A stretch of DNA of 64,000 bases, taken from positions 1-64,000 of the forward strand of contig CAMCKD010000001.1 of assembly GCA_945875335.1 (NCBI GenBank), read 5' to 3'. Within the stretch, counting starts at the first letter, position 1. Each line of letters opens with the position of its first letter. The stretch is from an uncultured Clostridia bacterium. Its GTDB lineage: Bacteria; Bacillota; Clostridia; Oscillospirales; Oscillospiraceae. This document shows, in pieces, positions 23,939-33,115 of the stretch. The position numbers were made by a program, and so were the translations under genes. A model generated the notes under the pieces. The model saw only the letters and a list, made by a program, of their open reading frames with translations, was not told where the DNA came from and made no database searches.

Positions 23939-25567
23939 ATGACCTACGATCCCAATTCGGATCAGGAGCAGCAGCTCTATCCTGAGGAGCAGCCGGAAAT
24001 GCAGCCGGAGGATTCCCAGCAGCTTCCTGAATATCCTGTCGATGATTTGGAGGAACAGTCCCTTTCTCAGGCGTCTGGTGCTTTTGTCGATTCTGAGTCC
24101 CCGGAGGAATTGCCGCCCGATACTGGTTATCGCGGAAGATTTTCTGCCCGGCCATCCAATGATGCAGCAGAAGAATTCCAGGAGCCCACAATGATGGAGT
24201 CGGAGCAGCCTTACGACCGTGTTCAGGAGCAGAACGATTCTGCTGAAGATGAAGTGTATCCCAGAGATGAACAGCAATACCCTTCTGCCCAATCGGAACA
24301 GCTTGCGTTCCAGGAGGAAATCAGTGACGTTCCGCCCCAGGAGCCGCTGCTTCCCTATTCCGATGGCTTTGAAGAGGAATTGCCTCCCGTTCCCCAGCCA
24401 TCCAGGCCCCGTACCCGTGCCATCAAAAAGGGCCGTCCCCGTCGGAAGAAGGGCGAGGGTCTGCTTGGTATCCCCAACATCATTGTTACGGGGGTATGGG
24501 TTGCACTGACGCTGCTGATCAGCTTGACCCTGGGCCGGATGGTCTGGGTGTGCGCGGCGGAGGTTCTGGCCTTTGGACGGGAGGACAAAACCGTCACCAT
24601 TACGGTTTACGAAACGGACACCATTGACGACATTACAAAAAAGCTGGCCCGGGCCGAGCTGATCCGCTATCCCGGCCTGTTTAAGCTGTATGCCAAGTTC
24701 GCCGTTGACGAAGGGGATATTCACCCCGGCATGTGGGATTTGAACACCAAGTACGACTACCACGCTCTGGTGAAGATGATGTCCCCCTCCTCTTCCCGTT
24801 CCACTGTGAAGGTGATGATTCCTGAGGGCTACACATGCCGCCAGATTTTTGCGCTGCTGGAAGAAAACAAAGTGTGTACTGTTCAGGACATTTCCTCCTA
24901 TGCAGCTTTTGGAGAGCTGAATGACTATTGGTTCCTAGACGGAGTGGCCAGAGGCGACAAATACTGCCTGGAAGGCTTCCTCTTCCCGGACACCTATGAA
25001 TTCTACCAGAATGACACCCCCAAGAGCGTTCTCACCAAAATGCTGAACAACTTCGACAACCGTTTTGACGAGGGCATGCGAGGGAAGATTCAGACGCTGA
25101 ATGCCCATCTGGCCGACTTGATGCGTCGGGATGGCAGGGCTCAGGACTATATCGACCAGCATCTTTTTACGGTTCGGGATGTTGTGAATGTCGCATCCAT
25201 GATCGAAAAGGAAACCTCCAGCGCACAGGAGGGTTACACCATTGCCTCGGTTATTTATAATCGTCTCTTCTGCTGGCAGGGCAATCCTCCCTATCTGAAC
25301 ATCGATGCCACCATCATCTACGCGTTGGATGGAAAGACAGACCTGACCGCCGAGGATTTGCGGGTGGTCAGCCCCTATAACACCTACACCAACACCGGGC
25401 TCACCCCCGGCCCCATTTCCAATCCCGGTCTATCCAGCCTGCGGGCAGCGTTGGAGCCTGCGGATACCAATTACTATTACTATGTGCTGGATCCCACTGC
25501 CGGTTCTCACATCTTCGCAACCACCCTGGCTGAGCACGAGGCCAACCAGGCAAGAGTTGGAGGCTGA
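23939..25567 (+). CDS. mltG: Endolytic murein transglycosylase MltG
   Basis: MltG cuts nascent glycan strands at the membrane and so sets their length. The 542-aa protein has an unusually long cytosolic N-terminal region (about 165 aa) rich in Glu, Pro and Gln, then a basic stretch (KKGRPRRKKGEG), one membrane segment (about 175-205), a LysM-like part and the catalytic YceG domain with LEGFLFPDTYEF and the catalytic Glu near residue 423 in ASMIEKET. The NLTPGPISNPGLSSL-type end (here GLTPGPISNPGLSSLRAAL) is conserved. The acidic tail may bind cell-elongation partners (inference). Confidence 0.95.
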   Translation: MTYDPNSDQEQQLYPEEQPEMQPEDSQQLPEYPVDDLEEQSLSQASGAFVDSESPEELPPDTGYRGRFSARPSNDAAEEFQEPTMMESEQPYDRVQEQNDSAEDEVYPRDEQQYPSAQSEQLAFQEEISDVPPQEPLLPYSDGFEEELPPVPQPSRPRTRAIKKGRPRRKKGEGLLGIPNIIVTGVWVALTLLISLTLGRMVWVCAAEVLAFGREDKTVTITVYETDTIDDITKKLARAELIRYPGLFKLYAKFAVDEGDIHPGMWDLNTKYDYHALVKMMSPSSSRSTVKVMIPEGYTCRQIFALLEENKVCTVQDISSYAAFGELNDYWFLDGVARGDKYCLEGFLFPDTYEFYQNDTPKSVLTKMLNNFDNRFDEGMRGKIQTLNAHLADLMRRDGRAQDYIDQHLFTVRDVVNVASMIEKETSSAQEGYTIASVIYNRLFCWQGNPPYLNIDATIIYALDGKTDLTAEDLRVVSPYNTYTNTGLTPGPISNPGLSSLRAALEPADTNYYYYVLDPTAGSHIFATTLAEHEANQARVGG

Positions 25568-25568
25568 G

Positions 25569-26786
25569 ATGAGAAAAATGGAGCTTTTGTGCCCTGCCGG
25601 TGACGCAGAACAATTAAAAATGTCCGTCCTTTACGGTGCGGACGCGGTCTACTTGGCTGGGACAAGCTTTGGAATGCGCTCCTTCGCGGGGAATTTTTCC
25701 CCGGAGGAGCTGCCCAAGGCGGTGGAATTTGCCCATCGTCACGGGGTGAAGGTTCACGTTACCGTGAACACCATGCCCAGGAACGAGGAAGCCGCCGGTC
25801 TGCCTGCCTATTTGGAGCAGCTGGATGACGCCAAGGTGGATGCCCTGATTTTGGCAGACTTGGGTGCTTTTATGCTGGCCGGAAAATATGCCCCACACTG
25901 CGGGCGGCATATTTCCACCCAGCAGTCCATTTCCAACTACGAATGCGCCCAGGCCTGGCACGACCTGGGTGCTCAGCGAGTGGTGCTTGCAAGAGAACTG
26001 AGCTTGGAAGAAATCCGCACCATTCGCCAAAAGGTCTCCCCAGAGCTGGAAATTGAAACCTTTGGCCATGGAGCCATGTGCGTCAGCTACTCCGGGCGTT
26101 GCTTGCTCAGCAATTACATGACCGGCCGGGACTCCAACCGTGGCGCCTGTGCCCAGCCCTGCCGCTATCAGTACACGCTGATGGAGGAAAAGCGCCCTGG
26201 GGAATATTTCCCTGTTTTTGAGGATGAAAAAGGAACCTACATTCTCAACTCCCGGGACATGTGTACCATCGATCATTTGAAGGAATTGACGGAGGCTGGT
26301 ATCGACTGCATCAAAATTGAGGGCCGAGCCAAATCTCCCTATTACGCTGCCATTGTCAGCGGCGCTTACCGGCATTGCATCGACGATATTTATGAAGGCC
26401 GTGACATTGATCCAGTCTGGCGGGACGAGGTGGAGCATGTTTCCCACCGGGTCTACTCCACCGGGTTCTATTTTGGGTTTCCCGGCCAGTACACGGAGAA
26501 CTCCCGCTATATCCGCCAGTGGCAGATTTGTGCCATTGTGGAAAGCTGCGACGAAAACGGTCGGGCTCTTTGCAGTCTGCGCAATAAGTTCCGTGCGGGT
26601 GATGCACTGGAGGTCGTAGGCCCGGATTTACGCCCCTTTTCCATCCAGGCGGAGGGATTGACCGACCAGGATGGTGCCGTCCTTGAGGAGCCCAGAACAC
26701 CCCAGATGAAGTTCTATATGCAGCTTCCGAAGGCTGTTCCCCCCTGCTCCATTCTCCGCAGAAGCGTGGATTTGTCCCCCAAATAA
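25569..26786 (+). CDS. U32-family peptidase / RNA hydroxylation-type protein
   Basis: The 405-aa product has MELLCPAGDAEQLKMSVLYGADAVY at the start and the U32 signature ETFGHGAMCVSYSGRCLLS. Conserved Cys residues (RGACAQPCRY) suggest an Fe-S cluster. Relatives in E. coli (TrhP, RlhA) take part in hydroxylation of tRNA or rRNA, and others are collagenase-like peptidases. ATG 25569, 1 nt after the mltG stop, has GGAGG 5 nt upstream; the open frame extends into mltG. It is part of the DJ-1-mltG run. The activity is not resolved. Confidence 0.92.
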   Translation: MRKMELLCPAGDAEQLKMSVLYGADAVYLAGTSFGMRSFAGNFSPEELPKAVEFAHRHGVKVHVTVNTMPRNEEAAGLPAYLEQLDDAKVDALILADLGAFMLAGKYAPHCGRHISTQQSISNYECAQAWHDLGAQRVVLARELSLEEIRTIRQKVSPELEIETFGHGAMCVSYSGRCLLSNYMTGRDSNRGACAQPCRYQYTLMEEKRPGEYFPVFEDEKGTYILNSRDMCTIDHLKELTEAGIDCIKIEGRAKSPYYAAIVSGAYRHCIDDIYEGRDIDPVWRDEVEHVSHRVYSTGFYFGFPGQYTENSRYIRQWQICAIVESCDENGRALCSLRNKFRAGDALEVVGPDLRPFSIQAEGLTDQDGAVLEEPRTPQMKFYMQLPKAVPPCSILRRSVDLSPK

Positions 26787-26792
26787 ACCATT

Positions 26793-26819
26793 GGCTGCTG
26801 CATGATGAATGCGGCAGCC
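26793..26819 (+). terminator. Weak hairpin between U32 and VanW genes
   Basis: GGCTGCTGC/GCGGCAGCC stem followed only by TTTCC. It may attenuate read-through rather than terminate. It overlaps one possible VanW start (26809). Confidence 0.35.
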
Positions 26820-26859
26820 TTTCCAACGTCCCAAGGAGGCGATTGATATTTCATACCAA

Positions 26860-28434
26860 ATGACTGACCAATACCGAAAGAAAAAGAGGCGCAGCCAACG
26901 TTTTCCCCTCATCCTCTGTTGTATCGTGATTGTGCTTCTTTTGGCTGTACTGCTGGTGTTATTGCTTCTTCCCTCCAAATCCCCGGAGGTTCAAATGGAG
27001 GAGCCTGTCCAGAAGGAACCGGAACCGACCAGCAGCTTCATCTCCGCATTTCTGCCCAAGCCGAAAATTCCCAGCGGGACAACCATCTCCGGCATCTATG
27101 TGGGAGGTATGACCCAGGAGCAGGCGCTGAGCACCTTGCAGCGTTCTGTTTCTCATGTACATGAAAATGAAGACATGGTTCTATCCGCCGAAGATCGGAC
27201 GCTTCGACTGACACCGGAAAAATCCAACGTCCACTGGAACCTGGAGAAGGCCGTGGATTCTGCGCTGAATGGCGAAGAAAAGGACATTTCTTTGGAGCTT
27301 TCGCTGGACAGAGATGCCATCATGGCAGAGCTGCAGCGCTTCTTTGATTCCCTGGGCGGTGTTTATATGCCCTCCGGGTATTGGATGGAAGGAGATGCCC
27401 CGGACACAGTGCAGATGATCGGCCCCTGTCAGACCTTGGTTCTGAACACCGGCTCTGCAGGCCACCTGATGAACTTGCAGGATGTTTACGATCAGCTGGT
27501 GGCAGCATATCAACAGGAGGAATTTCAGGTCTCCATTGAAGTGCCGGAGGAAACGCGGGAACCCCGTCCGCTGGATTTGGAGCAGGTTTTCCAGCAGGTT
27601 GCCATCCTCCCTCTGAATCCTTCCATCGACCACAGCACCCTGGAGGTGATTCCCGGAAAGCTGGGGTATGGATTTGACGTAGCTGCGGCATCCACCCTGC
27701 TGGAAAACGCCAAGGAAGGCGAGACCCTCCGAATTCAGATGCAGTTTTTGGAGCCGGAGGTCAGCGAGGCCGACGCCTGGTTCCAGGAAACCCTTGGTTA
27801 CTGCAAAACCGAGTACACCGACAATGAAAACCGAAACGAAAATCTGCGTCTTGCCTGCTCCAAGCTGAACGGAAAGATTCTACAACCGGGAGAAACCCTG
27901 TCCTACAACGAAACCCTTGGAAAAAGAACCGCCGAAGCCGGATATAAGCCCGCTCCCGCCTATTCCGGCACGGAGCTGGTGGATGAGGTGGGCGGCGGCA
28001 TCTGCCAGGTGTCCTCTACCCTGTATCTCAGCTCTCTGTTCGCAGAGCTGACCATTGTGGAGCGGAAGAACCATGGCTTCCCTGCCAGCTATATCCCCCT
28101 GGGTTTGGACGCCACCGTCAACTGGGGCACCACGGACTTGAAGATCCGAAATGACTATGATCTGCCGGTGAAAATTCTGGCAGAGATTTCCGAAGGGTTC
28201 GTGAAAATCCGAATCATGGGCGTAGACCTGCGGGACTACTATGTCAAAATGGAATACCGGGTGGACGACCACCCCTCCTATGCAGCCGCCTATCGCTGCC
28301 GTTATGACCGGGAGACCGATGAGGAAATATCCAGAACCCTGGATCACACCTCAACCTATCTGGAAGATGTCTGGTGCTGGCCCGGCTATGCGGAAAACGC
28401 CACGGACGATCCAATAGAACCTGAACAGCAATAA
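26860..28434 (+). CDS. VanW-family cell-surface protein
   Basis: The protein (524 aa from ATG 26860) has a basic start (RKKKRRSQRF), one membrane anchor (FPLILCCIVIVLLLAVLLVLLLL), two peptidoglycan-binding-like repeats, and a C-terminal VanW domain with GETLSYNETLGKRTAEAGYKPAPAYSG, VGGGICQVSSTLYLS and DATVNWGTTDLKIRNDYDLPV. VanW proteins occur in vancomycin clusters but most copies are general envelope proteins of unknown role. The start is uncertain: an excellent AAGGAGG SD (26833-26839) is 20 nt before ATG 26860, while ATG 26809 has none; see findings. Confidence 0.9.
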   Translation: MTDQYRKKKRRSQRFPLILCCIVIVLLLAVLLVLLLLPSKSPEVQMEEPVQKEPEPTSSFISAFLPKPKIPSGTTISGIYVGGMTQEQALSTLQRSVSHVHENEDMVLSAEDRTLRLTPEKSNVHWNLEKAVDSALNGEEKDISLELSLDRDAIMAELQRFFDSLGGVYMPSGYWMEGDAPDTVQMIGPCQTLVLNTGSAGHLMNLQDVYDQLVAAYQQEEFQVSIEVPEETREPRPLDLEQVFQQVAILPLNPSIDHSTLEVIPGKLGYGFDVAAASTLLENAKEGETLRIQMQFLEPEVSEADAWFQETLGYCKTEYTDNENRNENLRLACSKLNGKILQPGETLSYNETLGKRTAEAGYKPAPAYSGTELVDEVGGGICQVSSTLYLSSLFAELTIVERKNHGFPASYIPLGLDATVNWGTTDLKIRNDYDLPVKILAEISEGFVKIRIMGVDLRDYYVKMEYRVDDHPSYAAAYRCRYDRETDEEISRTLDHTSTYLEDVWCWPGYAENATDDPIEPEQQ

Positions 28435-28471
28435 AAAAATCCGACGAGGGAAATCTCCTTCGTCGGATTTT
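28434..28471 (+). terminator. Intrinsic terminator after vanW (bidirectional)
   Basis: AAAATCCGACGA/TCGTCGGATTTT stem. The T-run works for the plus strand and the A-run for the convergent UPF0210 gene. Confidence 0.88.
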
Positions 28472-28474
28472 CAG

Positions 28475-29833
28475 TCAATTTTTCAGGCTCTGCATCGGCG
28501 CAGGAATGCGGCCTCCCCGGGCAATGAAGGCTTCGCTTCCTTCGCTGTGAACCGGCATCACCGGGGCGCTGCCCAAAAGGCCGCCCAATTCCACCCGATC
28601 TCCTACAGTTTTGCCTAGGGCCGGGATGATGCGCACGGCGGTGGTTTTGGTGTTGACCATGCCAATGGCTGCTTCATCGGCGATGATGGCGGAGATGGTG
28701 GAAGCGCTGGTATCCCCGGGCACGGCGATCATGTCCAGGCCCACAGAGCAGACGCAGGTCATGGCTTCCAGCTTGTCGATCACCAAAGTGCCCCGTTCAG
28801 CGGCGGCAATCATTCCTTCATCCTCGGACACAGGGATGAAGGCACCGGAAAGGCCGCCCACATGATTGGAGGCCATCACGCCGCCCTTTTTCACTGCATC
28901 GTTCAGCATGGCAAGGGCCGCCGTGGTGCCGTGGGTACCGCAAACCTCCAGGCCCATTTCTTCCAGAATCCGTGCCACACTGTCCCCCACCGCAGGAGTG
29001 GGAGCCAGACTCAGGTCAACGATCCCAAAGGGCACTCCCAGACGCTTGGAGGCCTCCACGCCCACCAGCTGACCCATCCGAGTGACCTGGAAGGCCGTTT
29101 TTTTGATGGTTTCAGCCACCACATCGAAGGGCTGGCCCTTCACCTGCTGCAGCGCATGATGCACCACGCCGGGGCCGGAAACACCCACGTTCAGCACACA
29201 CTCCGGCTCACCCACACCGTGGAATGCGCCGGCCATGAAGGGGTTATCCTCCACGGCATTGGCAAACACCACAATTTTGGCGCAGCCCATGCAGCCGTCG
29301 TCCTTGGTTGCCTCAGCGGTCTTTTTGATGATACGACCCATTTCAGCCACTGCATCCATATTGATACCGGCTTTTGTGGAGCCCACGTTGACACTGGCGC
29401 AGACCCGCTCTGTTGCCGCCATGGCGGCAGGGATGGAACGAATCAGCTTCCAGTCCCCGGTGGTGGCGCCCTTCTGCACCAAGGCAGAGAAGCCGCCAAT
29501 GAAATTGACACCGCAGGTTTTGGCAGCGGCATCCAGAGTTTTCGCAATCTCCACATAGGAATCGGTGTCACAGGAACCGGCCACCAGGGCAATGGGAGTG
29601 ACGGAAATCCGCTTGTTGACAATGGGAATTCCAAATTCCGCCTCGATTTCACAGCCAACCTTCACCAAATCCTTGGCATAGCGGGTAATCTTTCGATAGA
29701 TTTTATCACAGCAGGTTTGAAGATCCGGGTCACAGCAGTCCAGCAGACTGATGCCCATGGTGATGGTGCGGATGTCCAGATGCTGCTTTTCAATCATAGC
29801 CTGGGTTTCCAGGATGTCTTTTTGATTCAGCAT
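28475..29833 (-). CDS. UPF0210 (DUF711/PFL-like) family protein
   Basis: The 452-aa protein begins [20 protein letters not shown] and has long Gly-rich stretches ([41 protein letters not shown]). It belongs to the widespread UPF0210 family, which is related to pyruvate formate-lyase-like folds; no biochemical role is established. It is always paired with a small ACT protein in Firmicutes, as here (gap 9 nt). It could use the ACT protein as an amino-acid sensor (inference). Confidence 0.93.
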   Translation of the reverse strand: MLNQKDILETQAMIEKQHLDIRTITMGISLLDCCDPDLQTCCDKIYRKITRYAKDLVKVGCEIEAEFGIPIVNKRISVTPIALVAGSCDTDSYVEIAKTLDAAAKTCGVNFIGGFSALVQKGATTGDWKLIRSIPAAMAATERVCASVNVGSTKAGINMDAVAEMGRIIKKTAEATKDDGCMGCAKIVVFANAVEDNPFMAGAFHGVGEPECVLNVGVSGPGVVHHALQQVKGQPFDVVAETIKKTAFQVTRMGQLVGVEASKRLGVPFGIVDLSLAPTPAVGDSVARILEEMGLEVCGTHGTTAALAMLNDAVKKGGVMASNHVGGLSGAFIPVSEDEGMIAAAERGTLVIDKLEAMTCVCSVGLDMIAVPGDTSASTISAIIADEAAIGMVNTKTTAVRIIPALGKTVGDRVELGGLLGSAPVMPVHSEGSEAFIARGGRIPAPMQSLKN

Positions 29834-29842
29834 GTCGCGCCC

Positions 29843-30112
29843 TCAAACCCGATGCATGGCCTGGAAGATATCCTCCCGCTGCACATGGATGGACAGCCCC
29901 ATCTCCTTGCCGGCCTGCTCCATCCGCTTGGATAGCTCCGCGACAGGAATGCTGCACTGGGAAATTTCGGTTGCCATCATCATGGTAAAATAGCCCTGCA
30001 TGACGGTCTGGCTGATATCCAGAACATTGACATTAAAGGCGGCAAGCTGGGTGCAGACGGAGGCGATGATGCCCACCCGGTCCTTGCCGACCACGGTAAC
30101 GATTGCTTTCAT
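29843..30112 (-). CDS. ACT-domain protein (UPF0237 family)
   Basis: The 89-aa product is almost entirely one ACT domain: MKAIVTVVGKDRVGIIASV, VLDISQTVMQGYFTMMM. ACT domains bind amino acids or other small ligands and regulate partner enzymes. It is the partner of the UPF0210 gene that follows, and the gene pair is conserved in Firmicutes and Archaea. The ligand is unknown. Confidence 0.93.
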   Translation of the reverse strand: MKAIVTVVGKDRVGIIASVCTQLAAFNVNVLDISQTVMQGYFTMMMATEISQCSIPVAELSKRMEQAGKEMGLSIHVQREDIFQAMHRV

Positions 30113-30123
30113 TTTGAATCTCC

Positions 30124-30405
30124 TTATACGTCGTAATCAGCAGCCACTCGGCTGTCCAGAAGGTGGAAGAACTGTTCCTTCGCCGCAAGATGCAGGGGGT
30201 GCACCGCATAGGCGGACAGCGCTTCTCTGCTCTCGAATTCGGAATAAAGGGCATAATCCATCCCATTGTAGGCCTGGCGGATTTCCAGATGCAGCAGGCC
30301 GGGGATTTGACCAACCAACGGCTCTAAGAGGGAGGCAATCAGCTTAACGGAGGCCTCTTTGTCCACCCCCGCTTTGAAGTTGTATAGAACAATGTGTTTA
30401 ACCAT
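30124..30405 (-). CDS. Dabb-family (stress-responsive alpha/beta barrel) protein
   Basis: The 93-aa dimeric ferredoxin-like barrel protein starts MVKHIVLYNFKAGVDKEASV and has the conserved VHPLHLAAKEQFFHLLDSR end. Dabb proteins include stress proteins and some polyketide cyclases; small bacterial copies are mostly uncharacterised. It lies 11 nt before the ACT gene on the same strand. No promoter is clear in the 36 bp after the ispH/rpsA terminator, so read-through may supply it. Confidence 0.88.
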   Translation of the reverse strand: MVKHIVLYNFKAGVDKEASVKLIASLLEPLVGQIPGLLHLEIRQAYNGMDYALYSEFESREALSAYAVHPLHLAAKEQFFHLLDSRVAADYDV

Positions 30406-30441
30406 TTTTCTCCTTTGCTCCTAATCTCTTTTGAATTGCAC

Positions 30442-30475
30442 AAAAAAATACCGAGGCAGTTCCCTGCCCCGGTAT
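30442..30475 (-). terminator. Terminator of the hflX...ispH/rpsA operon
   Basis: TACCGGGGCAGG/CTGCCTCGGTA stem followed by TTTTTTT on the minus strand, just after the ispH/rpsA stop. Confidence 0.9.
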
Positions 30476-30488
30476 ATGTGCGAAATGC

Positions 30489-32426
30489 TTACTCGGCGTC
30501 CTCGTCGTTGCCTTCCAGCAGAGCACGGATGGACAGGGAGATACGCTTGTTCTCAGCGATGTCGGTAATCTTGACCTGAACCATCTGACCCTCGGACAGC
30601 ACATCCTCGGGCTTGCCAATGCGGCGGTCAGCGATCTGAGAAATGTGGATCAGGCCGTCCACGCCGGGCAGAATCTCAGCGAAGGCACCAAAGGTCATCA
30701 GCTTGACGATCTTGGCTTCCACCACATCGCCCACGCTGTACTTGCTCATGAACTGATTCCAGGGGTTCATCTCGGGGGTCTTGTAACCCAGGGAAATCTT
30801 GTGCTTCTCGGGGTCGAAGGAGATGACGTAAACGTCGATTTCGTCACCGACCTTGACCACGTCAGAGGGGGTCTTGATACGGTTCCAGCTCAGCTCGGAA
30901 ACGTGAACCATGCCGTCCACACCGCCGATGTCCACGAAGGCACCGTAAGAAGTCAGGGACTTGACAGTACCATGGTACTTCTTGCCCACTTCGATTTCGC
31001 TCCAGATCTTCTCCTGAGCGGCCTTGCGCTGCTCAGAGGTAACGGCACGAATGGAACCGATGGCACGGCGGCGAGCGCGGTTGACCTCGGTGATTTTCAG
31101 CTGCACGGGCTTGCCCACCATGCCAGCCATGTCACCGCCCTTGGCGATGCCGGACTGGGAAGCGGGGATGAACACCCGGACGCCCTTCACATTGGCGACC
31201 AGGCCGCCCTTGTTCTCTTCGGTGATGACGGCATCGATGGTGGTCTTGTTCTCAACGTAACCAGCCATGTCGTCCCACACCTTCAGGCCGTCCAGCTTCT
31301 TCTTGGACAGCTGCACGGTGCCCTCCTGATCGTTGACGCGAACAACGAAGACCTCGATCTCGTCGCCCACCTTCAGCACATCCTCGGGCTTTACAGAAGA
31401 ATCGGTGCTGACTTCGTCGTAGGGAATGTAACCGGCATGCTTGGTGCCCAGATCGACCTGGACCTCAGTATTACCGATACTGGTAACGGTTCCAACAACC
31501 TTATCTCCTGTATTTAAAGTTTTGATGGACTGCTCGAGAAGCTCGGCGAAGTTCTCCTCCTGCACAGCCTCAACATTGGTAATTTCGCTCATAGTCTTGT
31601 TGACCTCCTTTATAATCCACGCCGGTGTCGACGCACCAGCAGTGATTCCAACATCAGTCACACCGCGGAAAAAATCCCTGTCCAATTCGGATGCATTATC
31701 CACCAGGACAACCTTATCGCAGTGCTCACGGCAAATCATCGCAAGACGGCCTGTGTTGGAACTTTTGAGATCTCCTACAACGACCATTGCCTGACATCTT
31801 TGGCTTAACGCGGATGCTTCGCTTTGCCTACACTCTGTTGCTCTACATATTGTATCAAATGTTTGCAAATAAGTAAACTGTTTTTTTGCAATTTGAACGC
31901 ATTTTTTCCACAAAATTTCTGTGGAGGTGGTCTGCGAAACCATACAAATTGGCAAATCGGAGGAAATATGCTCCTCCTGTATCCATTTTTCCAGAGATTC
32001 CCCATCGGCGAACACCTTGCAATGGGTGCACCAGCCCGCAATCCCCTCTACCTCCGGGTGGGTGGGTGTGCCGATGATAATGGGCAGCTGGCCCGCTTCC
32101 TCGGCTTGGGATACCAGCTTATGGATTCTTTTCACGAAAGGACAGGTGGCATCAATGATCTCCACCCCCTGTGCTTCCAGCCGCTGGTAGACCTCCCGGC
32201 TCACCCCATGGGAGCGGATGATGACGGTGTCCCCCGCAGTGGCCTGCTCCGGCTGGTCAATGACCTGCACGCCCATTTCCCGGAAGCGATCCACCACATG
32301 GCGGTTGTGGATAATGGGCCCCAGGGTAACAGTGCGTTTTCCCTCCTGAGCTGCCGTTTCCACCAGCTCCACAGCGCGGCTGACCCCGAAGCAAAACCCT
32401 GCGCTTTTGGCAACGGTCACACTCAT
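30489..32426 (-). CDS. ispH/rpsA: IspH-ribosomal protein S1 fusion
   Basis: The 645-aa protein joins two enzymes' worth of sequence. Residues 1-about 278 are 4-hydroxy-3-methylbut-2-enyl diphosphate reductase, the last step of the MEP isoprenoid pathway, with the Fe-S Cys residues C12, C95 and C194 and the motifs GFCFGVSRAVE, DATCPFV and SSNTGRL. Residues about 300-640 hold four S1/OB domains of ribosomal protein S1 type (SYGAFVDIGGVDGMVHVSELSW, FGAFAEILPGVDGLIHISQIAD). The fusion is known in Clostridia. An SD-preceded ATG at 31592 could give S1 alone. It overlaps cmk by 4 nt. Confidence 0.96.
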   Translation of the reverse strand: MSVTVAKSAGFCFGVSRAVELVETAAQEGKRTVTLGPIIHNRHVVDRFREMGVQVIDQPEQATAGDTVIIRSHGVSREVYQRLEAQGVEIIDATCPFVKRIHKLVSQAEEAGQLPIIIGTPTHPEVEGIAGWCTHCKVFADGESLEKWIQEEHISSDLPICMVSQTTSTEILWKKCVQIAKKQFTYLQTFDTICRATECRQSEASALSQRCQAMVVVGDLKSSNTGRLAMICREHCDKVVLVDNASELDRDFFRGVTDVGITAGASTPAWIIKEVNKTMSEITNVEAVQEENFAELLEQSIKTLNTGDKVVGTVTSIGNTEVQVDLGTKHAGYIPYDEVSTDSSVKPEDVLKVGDEIEVFVVRVNDQEGTVQLSKKKLDGLKVWDDMAGYVENKTTIDAVITEENKGGLVANVKGVRVFIPASQSGIAKGGDMAGMVGKPVQLKITEVNRARRRAIGSIRAVTSEQRKAAQEKIWSEIEVGKKYHGTVKSLTSYGAFVDIGGVDGMVHVSELSWNRIKTPSDVVKVGDEIDVYVISFDPEKHKISLGYKTPEMNPWNQFMSKYSVGDVVEAKIVKLMTFGAFAEILPGVDGLIHISQIADRRIGKPEDVLSEGQMVQVKITDIAENKRISLSIRALLEGNDEDAE

Positions 32427-33112
32427 AGGCCAGTCTTCTCCCGGATGATTTCCCGAATGGCCGCCACCACTTCTGCAATGGTCATCTCGGAGGTATCCAC
32501 CTTGATGCTGTCCCGGGCCATTTTCAGGGGTGCGATATCCCGGTGGGTATCCTGGTAGTCCCGCTGCTGAATCTCCTTTAGAATCGTTTCATATTTGGCC
32601 TTCTGCCCCTTGGCGGTAAGCTCATCGCAGCGGCGCTTTGCCCGAACCTCGGCAGAGGCGGTGAGGAAAATCTTCACTGTGGCCTTGGGCAGCACCACCG
32701 TACCAATATCCCGGCCATCCATGACCACGTTGTACTGCTTTGCCATATCCCGCTGCATGTCCAGCAGCATCTCCCGGACGCAAGCGTGGGCGGAGATCAG
32801 GCTGGCCTTCTGAGAAATCTCCTGGGTGCGGATGTCATTGGTTACATCCATCCCATTCATCATCATGTGCTGCAGGCCGCTTTCATCATATTCAATGCCC
32901 ACAGTAAGCTCATCGATGTAGCGGTTCACGCCATCCGCATCCTTGGGACTGACGCCCCACAAATCCATGAAATAGGCAACGGTTCGATAAATGGCGCCGG
33001 TGTCCACATATCGAAAGCCCAGCTCATGGGCAAGCTGGCGGGCAATGGTGCTTTTTCCGGCTCCGGCGGGGCCATCAATGGCAATGGAGACTGTTTTCAT
33101 TTCGATATCCAT
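32423..33112 (-). CDS. cmk: Cytidylate kinase
   Basis: Cmk phosphorylates CMP and dCMP. The 229-aa product has Walker A AIDGPAGAGKSTIARQLA, FRYVDTGAIYRTVA, VMDGRDIGTVVLPKATVKIFLTAS and the LID region RAKRRCDEL. ATG 33112 is listed; ATG 33100 (MKTVSIAIDG) is at least as likely because GGATGG lies at a better distance. The order cmk-ispH/rpsA is common in Clostridia, usually with an acyltransferase gene between them that is absent here. Confidence 0.96.
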   Translation of the reverse strand: MDIEMKTVSIAIDGPAGAGKSTIARQLAHELGFRYVDTGAIYRTVAYFMDLWGVSPKDADGVNRYIDELTVGIEYDESGLQHMMMNGMDVTNDIRTQEISQKASLISAHACVREMLLDMQRDMAKQYNVVMDGRDIGTVVLPKATVKIFLTASAEVRAKRRCDELTAKGQKAKYETILKEIQQRDYQDTHRDIAPLKMARDSIKVDTSEMTIAEVVAAIREIIREKTGL

Positions 33113-33115
33113 CCT

